In this document: piece after piece, positions 40,146-48,168 of the stretch
How the letters are laid out: every line of letters begins with the position of its first letter
Position numbering within the stretch: position 1 is the first letter of the stretch
Source of the DNA: Nonomuraea glycinis
Lineage (GTDB): Bacteria > Actinomycetota > Actinomycetes > Streptosporangiales > Streptosporangiaceae
Length of the DNA: 64,000 nt
Assembly (NCBI RefSeq): GCF_014646515.1
Contig: NZ_BMNK01000008.1
Location: 124,001 to 188,000 of the forward strand
Direction of reading: 5' to 3'
Notes under the pieces: model-generated
Told to the model about the DNA's origin: nothing
The model's input: the letters and a program-made list of their open reading frames with translations, nothing else
Databases searched by the model: none
Position numbers and translations under genes: made by a program

Positions 40146-42119
40146 CTAGACCTGCCGGAGGACGTGCAGCAGATACTCCTTCCGGTTGAGCGGGTCGTGG
40201 TCCGTCCGGGGCCGGGCCGGGGCCTGACCGCGAACCTCCTGATAGTGGTCGAAGGCGCTTTCCAGGACGCCCTCGCCCCGGGTCAGCGACGGCAGCCGCT
40301 GCTCGAGTTCGTGCACCCTGGCCGCCGGGACGACCCCTTCCACCAGGTAGGACGCCCCCTGCGGGGTGGACGTCCCGGGGACGGCGCCGAGGCGGGCCAG
40401 CACGGGCAGCACCGTGCCGAACACGTCCTCGGGCAGGTCCAGCCGGAAGTGGTGCATCGGCTCGTACACTCGGGTGCCGGCCTGCCTGAGCGCTTCCATC
40501 AGCACCAGCGGCGTCAGGTTGCGGAAGTCTCCCGCCGTGCTCGACATGCTCTTGTCGAACACCGCGTGCGCGTGGCTCTGCCGGGGCCAGTAGCCGGTGT
40601 GCGTGAGAATGACCGCGCAGTCGGTGACCTGCCATCCGCGCAGCCCCTGGAGCAGGGTCTCCCGGACGGTCTCCTCGACGGCCCTGATGAACGTGTACGG
40701 CATCGAGCCGAGCTCGACCTCCAGCCTGAAGTCCACGCCGGAGCCGATCGGGGCCGGCTCGACGCGCAGCCCGACGGTGGCCAGGAACGGGTTGGGCGGC
40801 TTGGCGATGAACTCGGCCGCCGCGCCGGTGCCCACGGGCCGCTCGACGTGGATGGTGCTCGTCTCACGGAAGGTGACGTCGAGCCCGAACTCCTCGGCCA
40901 GCGTCGCCTGGATGACCTCCTTCTGCACCTCGCCGTAGAGGGAGACGGACGTCTCCTGCCTGATGTCGTCCTGGCGCAGGTCGATCAGCGGGTCCTGCTC
41001 GGCGAGCTGGGAGAGCGCGACGTGCAGCGCGCCCTTGTCGGCGGGCCTGGCGGGCACCACGACGGTCTCCAGCGTCGGCGGGGCGAAGTGACGGCGCTCG
41101 GCGGGCTCGGTGCGCGGCAGGCCGAGCTCGTCGCCGATCCGGACGTCGCCGAGCCCCCAGAGCTTGCCGATCCGCCCCGCCTCGACCGAGGAGGCCGGTA
41201 CGGCCGTGCCCCGGTCGAACACCCGGATGGCGGTGACCTTCCCCGCCACGTCCCGGAACGGCACCCGGTCCCGCAGCCGGATCGTGCCGGCGAACATCCG
41301 GACGTAGGCGATCTTCTCCCCGGCCGGGCCGCGCTCGACCTTGAAGACGGTGCCCGAGGGCGGCCCGCCGGTGTCGCCCGCCACGCCGGGCAGCAGCTCC
41401 CTGATCCCGTCGATCAACTCCGCGACCCCCGCTCCGGTGATCGCCGAGCCGAAGAGGATCGGGTGCACCAGCGCCCGGCGTGACTGCGCGGCGAGCTCGT
41501 CCTTGAGCCTGCCGGGGCAGAGAGCCTGCGTGCCGTCCACGTACGCCGCCAAAAGGGCGTCGTCGTGCTCGGCGAGCACGCTCACCAGGTCGTCGCCGGC
41601 GGCGGCGAAGGGCAGGTAGCGCGCGTCGCGGGCGCCGAGGCCGGTGACCGATCCCAGCGCGACGGCGGCCGGGGCCAGCCTGTCGCGGATGCTCCGCAGC
41701 ACGCGCTCGTCCTGGGCGCCCCGGCGGTCGATCTTGTTCACGAAGATGAGGGTGGGGATGCGCAGCCGGTGCAGCGCCCGCATGAGCACGCGGGTCTGCG
41801 CTTGTACGCCCTCCACCGCCGAGATGACGAGCACGGCGCCGTCGAGCACGTTCAGCACCCGCTCCACCTCGGCGATGAAGTCGGGGTGGCCGGGCGTGTC
41901 GATCAGGTTGACCGTCACGTCGGCGAGCGGGAAGGAGACGACGGCGGACTTGATCGTGATGCCGCGCCGGCGTTCGAGCTCCAGCGAGTCGGTCTGGGTG
42001 CTGCCCGCGTCGACGCTGCCGATCTCGTCGATGACTCCGGCGGCGTGCAGCAGCCGCTCGGTCAGACTTGTCTTACCGGCGTCGACATGCGCCAGAATTC
42101 CTAGATTGAGCGATTTCAC
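40146..42119 (-). CDS. Tet(M)/Otr(A)-like ribosomal protection GTPase
   Basis: A 657-residue EF-G-like GTPase. G1 is GILAHVDAGKTSLTERLL near residue 8, G2 RRGITIKSA, G3 DTPGHPDF, G4 NKID, then EF-G domains II, III, IV and V with the long tip loop of domain IV (HSHAHAVFDKSMSS region). Family members remove tetracycline from the ribosome; chromosomal actinomycete copies may have housekeeping or self-resistance roles. The canonical N-terminus places the start at GTG 42119 (TTG 42122 precedes it); an in-frame TGA lies just upstream. Neither start has its own ribosome site; a well-placed upstream ORF overlaps it out of frame. Confidence 0.9.
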   Translation of the reverse strand: MKSLNLGILAHVDAGKTSLTERLLHAAGVIDEIGSVDAGSTQTDSLELERRRGITIKSAVVSFPLADVTVNLIDTPGHPDFIAEVERVLNVLDGAVLVISAVEGVQAQTRVLMRALHRLRIPTLIFVNKIDRRGAQDERVLRSIRDRLAPAAVALGSVTGLGARDARYLPFAAAGDDLVSVLAEHDDALLAAYVDGTQALCPGRLKDELAAQSRRALVHPILFGSAITGAGVAELIDGIRELLPGVAGDTGGPPSGTVFKVERGPAGEKIAYVRMFAGTIRLRDRVPFRDVAGKVTAIRVFDRGTAVPASSVEAGRIGKLWGLGDVRIGDELGLPRTEPAERRHFAPPTLETVVVPARPADKGALHVALSQLAEQDPLIDLRQDDIRQETSVSLYGEVQKEVIQATLAEEFGLDVTFRETSTIHVERPVGTGAAAEFIAKPPNPFLATVGLRVEPAPIGSGVDFRLEVELGSMPYTFIRAVEETVRETLLQGLRGWQVTDCAVILTHTGYWPRQSHAHAVFDKSMSSTAGDFRNLTPLVLMEALRQAGTRVYEPMHHFRLDLPEDVFGTVLPVLARLGAVPGTSTPQGASYLVEGVVPAARVHELEQRLPSLTRGEGVLESAFDHYQEVRGQAPARPRTDHDPLNRKEYLLHVLRQV

Positions 42120-42183
42120 CAAGCGTCATGTCCTCTGAGTGGATGGTCATTCTCAGCTGGTCAGACATGAACGCTGCGCGCAT
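42073..42183 (-). CDS. Putative leader peptide / upstream ORF overlapping the ribosomal protection gene
   Basis: A 36-codon frame starting MRAAFMSDQLRMT with a strong GAGGAG site six bases upstream, ending at a TAA inside the resistance gene, which it overlaps by 47 bases in another frame. The main gene lacks a ribosome site of its own, so its translation probably depends on this ORF. Leader peptides control tet(M)-type genes by attenuation in Firmicutes; here overlap and coupling are what the sequence shows, and drug response is inference. Confidence 0.5.
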   Translation of the reverse strand: MRAAFMSDQLRMTIHSEDMTLGEIAQSRNSGACRRR

Positions 42184-42230
42184 CGCTTGCTCCTCGGTCG
42201 ATCGATGATGCTCCGGTAGTGCACCAGACG

Positions 42231-42270
42231 GACGCCCGCCGGGACAACGGGTTTTCGGCGGCCGGGCGTC
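42231..42270 (-). terminator. Hairpin between HD gene and ribosomal protection gene
   Basis: GACGCCCG / CGGGCGTC, eight outer pairs with further inner pairing and T-rich bases in the loop. It starts about 20 bp downstream of the HD gene stop and about 50 bp upstream of the leader ORF, so it may terminate the former or attenuate the latter. Confidence 0.45.
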
Positions 42271-42290
42271 ACCCTCGGCCGCCGCGTGCC

Positions 42291-42866
42291 TCAGTCGCCG
42301 TTGAGCACCGGCATGATCCAGTCCAGGGTCCCGGTGCGCAGAGCCTCTTCGGCCAGGCGTTTACCGGTGGGGGTCCGGAGCGCGGCCAGGGAGCTGTCGA
42401 TCCACGGCTGCACGTTCTGGTGCCCCTGCTCGCGGTATTCGACCGCCTGGATCAGGCACTCCAGCTTGTCGGCGTCCCGCGCGCACACCGCCTCCAGGCT
42501 GGTCTTCTCCTCGTACTCACCGACCGCCCCGCGCACCATCTCCGCCACCGGCGCGGGCAGGCCGCGCATCTGGTCCGCGGTGACCTCCTCGTTCGGGGCG
42601 GCCTTGAGGTAGCGCTTGCCGATGTACGGGATGTCGGTGATGCGGGTCTCCTGGGTGTCATGGAACAAGCTCATGAACGCCGCCCGCTCGGCGTTGGCGC
42701 CCTCCAGCTTGGCGATGACACCGGCGATGACCGCCGTACGGAAGGAGTGCTCGGCGATGCTCTCCGGATCACGTACGCCCGCCACCAGCCAGCCGGTGCG
42801 CTTGTACCGCTTGAGCAGCCCGAACTCGTACAGCACCCCGGCCACTCCCGCCAGTTCGTCCGTCAC
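42291..42866 (-). CDS. HD-domain phosphohydrolase (YfbR/5'-deoxynucleotidase-like)
   Basis: A 191-residue HD_3 protein. Metal ligands are the H of ESIAEHSFRTAVIAG, the HD of MSLFHDTQETRITDIPYIGKRYL, and D of ARDADKLECLIQAVEY. This pattern fits 5'-deoxynucleotidases of the YfbR/HDDC2 type that dephosphorylate dNMPs. The GTG at 42866 has GGGGGG ahead of it and removes a non-conserved 20-residue extension. Its position upstream of the resistance gene on the same strand is probably coincidental because a hairpin intervenes. Confidence 0.87.
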   Translation of the reverse strand: MTDELAGVAGVLYEFGLLKRYKRTGWLVAGVRDPESIAEHSFRTAVIAGVIAKLEGANAERAAFMSLFHDTQETRITDIPYIGKRYLKAAPNEEVTADQMRGLPAPVAEMVRGAVGEYEEKTSLEAVCARDADKLECLIQAVEYREQGHQNVQPWIDSSLAALRTPTGKRLAEEALRTGTLDWIMPVLNGD

Positions 42867-43043
42867 GGCGATCCCCCCTCGACCTCGTTGCACCCTTTCG
42901 GCGTAGACGTGGTGTACCCACTGCACCGGGCACCGGACACCCCTGGGCGAACCTCGCCGGCGGGGCGCGCTGATCAGGACGTCGCCCCCTCGTTCCCCCT
43001 AGCATCGGTGTCTGATGCGCCGCCCTGAGGAGAGAGAAGCCTG

Positions 43044-43367
43044 ATGATCTTCATCACCGCGAAGTTCCGCGTGCTGCCGGAGTCCGCCGACCGGTTCGGC
43101 GAGATCACCGCCGAGTTCACCCGGGCGACCCGCGCCGAGCCCGGCTGCCTGTGGTTCGACTGGTCCCGCAGCCTCGACGACCCGGCCGAGTACGTCCTGG
43201 TCGAGGCCTTCCGTGACGGCGACGCCGGCGCGGCGCACGTGCAGTCGGAGCACTTCCGCACCGCGCAGCGGACCCTGCCGCGCCACCTCGCCGAGACGCC
43301 GCGGATCATCAACGCGACGATCCCGCAGGACGACTGGTCGCTTCTCGGCGAGATGGCCGTCGAGTGA
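43044..43367 (+). CDS. Antibiotic biosynthesis monooxygenase (ABM) domain protein
   Basis: A 107-residue ferredoxin-like dimeric alpha/beta protein of the ABM/YgiN type: FITAKFRVLPESADRFGEIT, EPGCLWFDWSRSLDDP, and VLVEAFRDGDAGAAHVQSEHFR. Such proteins include quinol monooxygenases and cofactor-free oxygenases. GAGGAGAG ribosome site. It is convergent with a VOC/PhnB gene only three bases away. Confidence 0.88.
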   Translation: MIFITAKFRVLPESADRFGEITAEFTRATRAEPGCLWFDWSRSLDDPAEYVLVEAFRDGDAGAAHVQSEHFRTAQRTLPRHLAETPRIINATIPQDDWSLLGEMAVE

Positions 43368-43370
43368 GCC

Positions 43371-43820
43371 TCAGGAGGCGGCGGCGTCCAGGAGTCCCTG
43401 GACGCTGATCTTCCTCATGCCGAACATGGCCTTCATGACCCGCTCGGCCGTGGCCGGGTCGGACTGCCGCACCAGCTCGGGCAGGGCCTTCGGGACGATC
43501 TGCCAGGACAGCCCGTACCTGTCCTTGAGCCAGCCGCACTGGCTCTCCTCGCCGCCGTCGGTGAGCTTGGCCCACAGCTCGTCGACCTCCTCCTGCGTCT
43601 CGCAGTCCACGTACAGCGAGACCGCCTCGTTGAAGGTGAAGTGGGGGCCGCCGTTGAGCGCGATGTGCTCCTGCCCGGCCAGCGTGAACGTCACGGTCAT
43701 CACCGCCTCGCCGGCGCGCTGCACGTACACGATCTCGGAGTCCGGGAAGAGGGAGGTGTAGAAGGTGGCGGCCTCCTCGGCCTGGTTGTCGAACCACAGG
43801 TAAGTCTTGATCTTCTGCAT
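43371..43820 (-). CDS. VOC family protein, PhnB/3-demethylubiquinone methyltransferase-like
   Basis: A 149-residue glyoxalase-fold protein of the PhnB type: IKTYLWFDNQAEEAATFYTSLF, EHIALNGGPHFTFNEAVSLYVDC and DRYGLSWQIVP. Members act as dioxygenase-fold proteins with mostly unknown substrates despite the historical methyltransferase label. Cytoplasmic single domain; the C-terminal MRKISVQGLLDAA helix is typical. Divergent from the hydrolase-GbsR operon. Confidence 0.87.
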   Translation of the reverse strand: MQKIKTYLWFDNQAEEAATFYTSLFPDSEIVYVQRAGEAVMTVTFTLAGQEHIALNGGPHFTFNEAVSLYVDCETQEEVDELWAKLTDGGEESQCGWLKDRYGLSWQIVPKALPELVRQSDPATAERVMKAMFGMRKISVQGLLDAAAS

Positions 43821-43930
43821 GGTGGCGTCCTTCGCGCTCGCTGTCCGGTCTTTCACAGACGCGTCGAACGGCCACCCGCCGGATCGACACCCTTCCCAGA
43901 ACTTCTTTCGAAGATTCCCAGATCCTGACA

Positions 43931-43948
43931 TTGCAGTAACTACTGCAA
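43931..43948. promoter_or_regulatory. Palindromic operator in a leaderless promoter
   Basis: TTGCAGTA-AC-TACTGCAA is a perfect 8-bp-arm palindrome. Its left arm includes a TTGCAG -35; TAATAA at 43955-43960 is a -10 at 18 bp, and the hydrolase ATG at 43968 falls at the predicted transcription start. A second small palindrome ATTAC-C-GTAAT overlaps the -10. The GbsR-type regulator in the same operon is the probable ligand. Confidence 0.65.
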
Positions 43949-43967
43949 TTACCGTAATAATGGGACC

Positions 43968-44852
43968 ATGGTTGATACCGCCGAGCTCGGCGAGAGCGTG
44001 CTCGTCCCCCAGCCCGAAGGAAACCTGCACGTCATCACCCGGGGCGCGGCGGGCACGCCGGTGCTCCTGCTCAGCGGCGCGGGCGTCGACAACGCCGCCC
44101 TGAGCTGGCGGCACGCCCTGCCCGCGCTGGCCGCCGAGCACCGCGTGCTCGCCCTCGACTGGCCCAAGCAGGGCGGCAGCAGACCCTGGAACGGCACCGC
44201 CGATCACGACCGGATGCTCGGCTGCGTCACGGCCGTGCTCGACCACTTCGGCCTCGAACAGGCCGCGCTGGTCGGCCTCTCGCAGGGCGGCGCGATCACC
44301 CTCGGCTACGCCGTCGAGCACCCGGAGCGCGTGTCGCGCCTCGTCGCCCTGGCCCCGGCGGGCGTCATCTCCTTCCCGCCCGTCGTCCACCAGCTGCTCT
44401 GGGTCACGGCCAGGTGGTCCCTGCTCAACCGGACGCTCCCGTCGCTCGTCTTCCGCAGCCGCGCCGCCTGCGCCTGGTTCGCCCGGCGCGGCCTCTTCGC
44501 CGGCGGCCATGTCGACGACTTCGACGCGATCGTGGACGAGTACCACGCCGACGTGCTGCGTAACGGCGCCGGCTCCTCCGACTGGCAGAACGGCTCGATC
44601 GGTTTCCGCCGGATGCGCGTCGACCTGCGCCCGGACCTGCCCAGGATCGCCTGCCCGGCGCTGTTCATCCAGGGCAGCGGCGACGCGGGCGTGGACCCGG
44701 AGCACACCCGGGCCGCCGCGCGGGCCGTACCGGGAGCACGGTTCGAGCTCATCGAGGGCGCGGGACACTGGGCGAACCGGCAGGACCCCGGCCGCGTCAA
44801 CTCCCTCATCGCGGACTTTCTCCGGCCACTTCCGGAGAAAATGGGATCATGA
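43968..44852 (+). CDS. Alpha/beta hydrolase
   Basis: A 294-residue single-domain alpha/beta-hydrolase with nucleophile GLSQGGAIT, oxyanion strand VLLLSGAGVDN, acid in QGSGDAGVDP and His in EGAGHWANRQDP. No signal peptide. Helical cap between strands 6 and 7. Substrate unknown. It is the first gene of a two-gene operon whose second gene, a GbsR/MarR regulator, starts within the stop codon (ATGA overlap), and it appears to be translated from a leaderless mRNA. Confidence 0.9.
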   Translation: MVDTAELGESVLVPQPEGNLHVITRGAAGTPVLLLSGAGVDNAALSWRHALPALAAEHRVLALDWPKQGGSRPWNGTADHDRMLGCVTAVLDHFGLEQAALVGLSQGGAITLGYAVEHPERVSRLVALAPAGVISFPPVVHQLLWVTARWSLLNRTLPSLVFRSRAACAWFARRGLFAGGHVDDFDAIVDEYHADVLRNGAGSSDWQNGSIGFRRMRVDLRPDLPRIACPALFIQGSGDAGVDPEHTRAAARAVPGARFELIEGAGHWANRQDPGRVNSLIADFLRPLPEKMGS

Positions 44853-45370
44853 CCGAGCCAACGAGCGCCGAGCTCGACTTCGTCGACGACGTGGCGGCCT
44901 TCTTCACCGAGGAGGGCCTGCCGTACATCGCCGGACGGGTCGTCGGGTGGCTGCTCATCTGCGACCCGGCGGAGCAGAGCGCCGCGCAGCTCGCGAGCGC
45001 CCTGCTGATCAGCCGCAGCTCCATCAGCTCCACGATGCGCCTGCTCACCCCGAGCGGCCTGGTGACGGGCTTCCGCAAGCGCGGCGAGCGGCAGGAATAC
45101 TTCCGCATCGCCGAGGACGGCTGGAGCCGGATGCTCGCCGCCCGCTACGCCAAGACCTCGGCGTTCCGTGAGGTGACCGAGCGCGGCCTAGCCGTCCTCG
45201 CCGGCGCCGCCCCCGAGCGCACCGCCCGCCTGGCGGGCGTCGCCGAGCTGTACCGCTTCCTCGAAGCCGAGCTCCCCGCCCTCTGGACCCGCTGGGAGCA
45301 GCACCGAGCGGCCCGCACCCCCGTCGGCGGCGAAGTAGACGGCCGAGGGAGCAGCGCCGAGCGGCCCTGA
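44849..45370 (+). CDS. GbsR/MarR-type transcriptional regulator
   Basis: A 173-residue winged-helix regulator. N-terminal FVDDVAAFFTEEGLPYIAGRVVGWLLICDP is characteristic of GbsR-like proteins, the HTH is SAAQLASALLISRSSISSTMRLL, and the wing is RKRGERQEYFRI. A C-terminal helix ending in an Arg/Glu-rich tail follows. It probably represses its own operon through the palindrome at 43931-43948. Confidence 0.88.
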   Translation: MTEPTSAELDFVDDVAAFFTEEGLPYIAGRVVGWLLICDPAEQSAAQLASALLISRSSISSTMRLLTPSGLVTGFRKRGERQEYFRIAEDGWSRMLAARYAKTSAFREVTERGLAVLAGAAPERTARLAGVAELYRFLEAELPALWTRWEQHRAARTPVGGEVDGRGSSAERP

Positions 45371-45371
45371 C

Positions 45372-45923
45372 TCAGGAGGAGCGCCCCGCGTAGTAGCGGC
45401 GGGACTTGTCGCGGCTGCCGCAGGTGGTCATGCTGCACCAGCGGCGGCGGCGGTTCTTGCTGACGTCCAGGAACACCCAGCAGCACGACGGACACGAGCC
45501 GAGCCGATCCAGCGGCCCGTGTGTGAGCAGCTCGACCGCCGAGGCCGCGACCTCCCACAGCAGCACCCGCACCGTGCGCGGCGTCCCCCAGGTCAGCCGG
45601 AAACCCCCGTCGGCCTCCGCCAGCCCGCCATGGGCGATGCCGTCACCGTGCAGCGCGAGCACGGCGCCGAGATCCGGCCCCGGCGCCCTGCCTCCTTGCG
45701 CCAGCGCCTCGAACACCCGGAACACCGTCTCCCGCAGCCGCCGGGCGTCCGGCAGCGCCGCCGCGAGCCCGTCCGGGTCCCCGATCGGATGCCCGGCCGC
45801 GGCGGCCCAGGTCACCGCCTCCTCCGGCGTGCCCAGCCAGTCGTGCCGGGCGACCGGACGGGCGTTGACCGTGTTGGCGAAGTCCAGGCACAGCGCGTTT
45901 CCCACCAGCTCGACCTCGGTCAT
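45372..45923 (-). CDS. CGNR zinc-finger / ABATE-domain transcriptional regulator
   Basis: A 183-residue protein with the N-terminal ABATE domain (GNALCLDFANTVNARP) and a C-terminal CGNR finger, C-x2-C ... C-x4-C (LGSCPSCCWVFLDVSKNRRRRWCSMTTCGSR). The eponymous CGNR is CGSR here, a common variant. These are putative regulators in actinobacteria, usually divergent from transporters or oxidoreductases; here an MFS exporter is divergent across 91 bp with a repeated ACCGATCAA element. Confidence 0.9.
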   Translation of the reverse strand: MTEVELVGNALCLDFANTVNARPVARHDWLGTPEEAVTWAAAAGHPIGDPDGLAAALPDARRLRETVFRVFEALAQGGRAPGPDLGAVLALHGDGIAHGGLAEADGGFRLTWGTPRTVRVLLWEVAASAVELLTHGPLDRLGSCPSCCWVFLDVSKNRRRRWCSMTTCGSRDKSRRYYAGRSS

Positions 45924-45937
45924 GCCCCCAGTATCTC

Positions 45938-45993
45938 ACCGATCAAAGGCAGTTGACAGGTCAGATGATCCGGGCCACTCTTTTACCGATCAA
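45938..45993. promoter_or_regulatory. Direct repeat ACCGATCAA in CGNR/MFS intergenic region
   Basis: ACCGATCAA occurs at 45938-45946 and 45985-45993, 47 bp apart, in the 91-bp divergent promoter region. With GTTGAC between, these look like half-sites for the CGNR regulator. Confidence 0.5.
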
Positions 45994-46014
45994 CTGTGCT
46001 TGAAAGGTAAGAAA

Positions 46015-47289
46015 ATGCGTGCAAGCTCGCTGGGCCGGCCGTTCAACGCACTGTGGTTCGGCACCGGCGCCACGAACCTCGGTGACGGCATGGCGCTGTT
46101 CGTCCTGCCCCTGCTCGCCCTCGCGGCGGACGCGTCGCCCGGCGGAGTGGCCGCCGTGACGGCCGCGCTCACCCTGGCCTGGCCGGTCTTCGGCCTGCAC
46201 GCCGGCTGGATCGTGGACCGCGTCGACCGCCGGCTGCTCCTGACCGGCGTCAACCTGGCCCGCGCCGCGGTCCTGACCGCGCTCACCGCCGCTCACCTCA
46301 CCGGCGCGCTGTCCCTCCCGCTGATCCTCGCCGCCGCGGTGCTCCTCGGCGTGGCCGAAACCCTGGTGGACACCGCCCTGACCGCCACCGTCCCGCTGGT
46401 CGTCGAGCCCAACGGCCGCAGCAGCGCCAACGCCCGCATCGAAGCGACCGTCAACGTCACCAACGAGCTCGCCGGCCCACCGCTCGCGGGCCTGCTGGCA
46501 GGCATCACGCTCGCCCTGGCCACCGGCGCGAGCGCCGCCCTGTACGTCCTGGCCATCATCGGGTTCGCGCTGATGACCCTGCGCCGCCGCCCACCCGCGG
46601 CGCCCCGGGCCGCCGGGGGCGTGGTCGCGGGCTTCCGCCACCTGTGGCGGCAGCCGGTGGTACGCACGCTCACCCTCTTCACCGCCGTCATGAACATTCC
46701 CTGGGCGGTCGCGACCGCCCTGCTCGTCGTGTACGCCGTCGCCCCCGGCCCGCTCGGCCTCAGCACCGCCCAGTACGGCCTGGTGCTGACCGCGATGGCC
46801 GTCGGCGGCCTGGTCGCCTCGGCGGTGGCCGAGCCGTTGCGCCGCCGGTTCGGCGTGACCAGGCTGCTGATCGCCGACGCCGCCGGAACCGTCCTGCTGG
46901 TCGCGCCGGTGGCGCTCGGCGGACCGGTGTGGACCGTCGTCGCGGGCGCGGTGATCGCCGGGGCCGGATCCAGCATCTGGCGCATCCTGGTGGCCACGAT
47001 CCGCCAGAACCTGTCGCCGCCCGACCTGCTGGGCCGCGTCTACTCCGCGTCCCGGGTGCTCAGCTGGGGCGTGATCCCCGTCAGCGCGGCGCTGGCCGGC
47101 CTCGGCGCGGAGCTGTGGGGCGTGCGGGCGGTCTTCGCCCTCGCCACCGTCCTCGCCATCGCCATCCTGGCCACCTTCATCCCGTACGCACTCCGCACCG
47201 ACCTCTCCACGGCCGTCGAACCGGACACGAACCGTCAGACCGGGACGCTCCGTACGGACCCCTCGGCCCTCGAGTCGGACGCGAACTGA
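46015..47289 (+). CDS. MFS transporter, probable drug efflux
   Basis: A 424-residue MFS protein of the enterobactin-exporter/multidrug type (MFS_3): NALWFGTGATNLGDGMALFVLPLLAL at helix 1, motif A-like GWIVDRVDRRLLL in loop 2-3, then ten more hydrophobic helices; loops 6-7 contain the RRRPPAAPRA segment. The C-terminal 35 residues are hydrophilic and Thr/Asp-rich. ATG 46015 follows GAAAGG. Expected to export a small toxic molecule under control of the divergent CGNR protein. Confidence 0.9.
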   Translation: MRASSLGRPFNALWFGTGATNLGDGMALFVLPLLALAADASPGGVAAVTAALTLAWPVFGLHAGWIVDRVDRRLLLTGVNLARAAVLTALTAAHLTGALSLPLILAAAVLLGVAETLVDTALTATVPLVVEPNGRSSANARIEATVNVTNELAGPPLAGLLAGITLALATGASAALYVLAIIGFALMTLRRRPPAAPRAAGGVVAGFRHLWRQPVVRTLTLFTAVMNIPWAVATALLVVYAVAPGPLGLSTAQYGLVLTAMAVGGLVASAVAEPLRRRFGVTRLLIADAAGTVLLVAPVALGGPVWTVVAGAVIAGAGSSIWRILVATIRQNLSPPDLLGRVYSASRVLSWGVIPVSAALAGLGAELWGVRAVFALATVLAIAILATFIPYALRTDLSTAVEPDTNRQTGTLRTDPSALESDAN

Positions 47290-47315
47290 CGGACCCGGAC
47301 GCTACGCTCGCCGAC

Positions 47316-48155
47316 GTGCTGACAGAGAGCGATGTGAGACTGGCCGACGGCCGCACCCTGCACGTCTACGACACGGCACCGGGTGACACCAGGCGCCTGG
47401 CCGTCTTCTGGCACCATGGCACCCCCAACATCGGCAGCCCACCGGAGCCCCTGTTCCCGGCCGCCGACCGCCTCGGCATCCGCTGGATCTCCCACGACCG
47501 CCCCGGATACGGCGGATCCACCCCGCGTCCCGGCCGCGACGTCGCCTCGGCGGCCACCGATGTCGCCGCCGTCGCCGACGCCCTGGGCATCGGCCGGTTC
47601 GCGGTCATCGGCCACTCCGGCGGCGGCCCGCACGCCCTCGCCTGCGCCGCCCTTCTCCCCCACCGCGTGCTGAGCGTGGTCAGCATGTCCGGGATGGCGC
47701 CGTACGACGCGGAGGGGCTCGACTGGTTCGCCGGCATGACCCCCTCCAGCGCGGCCGCCCTGCGCGCGGCCGCCGAAGGTCGCGCCGCGAAGGAGGCATA
47801 CCAGGCGACCGCCGCGTACGACCCGGAGATGTTCACCCCCGCCGACCACGCCGCGCTCTCCGGCGACTGGTCCTGGCTCGACACCGTCGTCGGACCGGCC
47901 GTGGCGGCGGGCCCGGACGCCCAGATCGACGACGACCTCGCTTATGTCGCCCCCTGGGGCTTCGACCCCGCCCAGGTGACCGCCCCCGTCCTGTTCCTGC
48001 ACGGCAACCAGGACCGCGTCATCCCCTACGCGCACGGCCAGTGGCTGGCCCGCCGCTGCCCAGCGGCGGAGCTCCGCCTGACCCCGGGCGACGGCCACCT
48101 CTCGGTCCTCAACTCCGCCCCCTCGGCCCTGGACTGGCTGCACGCCCGCAGGTGA
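47316..48155 (+). CDS. Alpha/beta hydrolase
   Basis: A 279-residue alpha/beta-hydrolase: AVFWHHGTPNIGSPPEPL near the oxyanion hole, nucleophile IGHSGGGPHALA, acid and His in FLHGNQDRVIP and TPGDGHLSVLN. The GTG at 47316 gives VLTESDVRLADGRTLHVYD, the normal N-terminus; the longer open frame upstream is antisense noise through the MFS gene. There is little ribosome site, so it may be leaderless or coupled to the MFS gene 26 bp away. Substrate unknown. Confidence 0.87.
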   Translation: MLTESDVRLADGRTLHVYDTAPGDTRRLAVFWHHGTPNIGSPPEPLFPAADRLGIRWISHDRPGYGGSTPRPGRDVASAATDVAAVADALGIGRFAVIGHSGGGPHALACAALLPHRVLSVVSMSGMAPYDAEGLDWFAGMTPSSAAALRAAAEGRAAKEAYQATAAYDPEMFTPADHAALSGDWSWLDTVVGPAVAAGPDAQIDDDLAYVAPWGFDPAQVTAPVLFLHGNQDRVIPYAHGQWLARRCPAAELRLTPGDGHLSVLNSAPSALDWLHARR

Positions 48156-48168
48156 AGATCTGAGTCTG

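Noticed and set aside
40146..43400. Antibiotic biosynthetic cluster around the resistance gene and ABM monooxygenase
   Set aside because: No polyketide, peptide or other core biosynthetic genes occur nearby; the neighbours are unrelated single genes.
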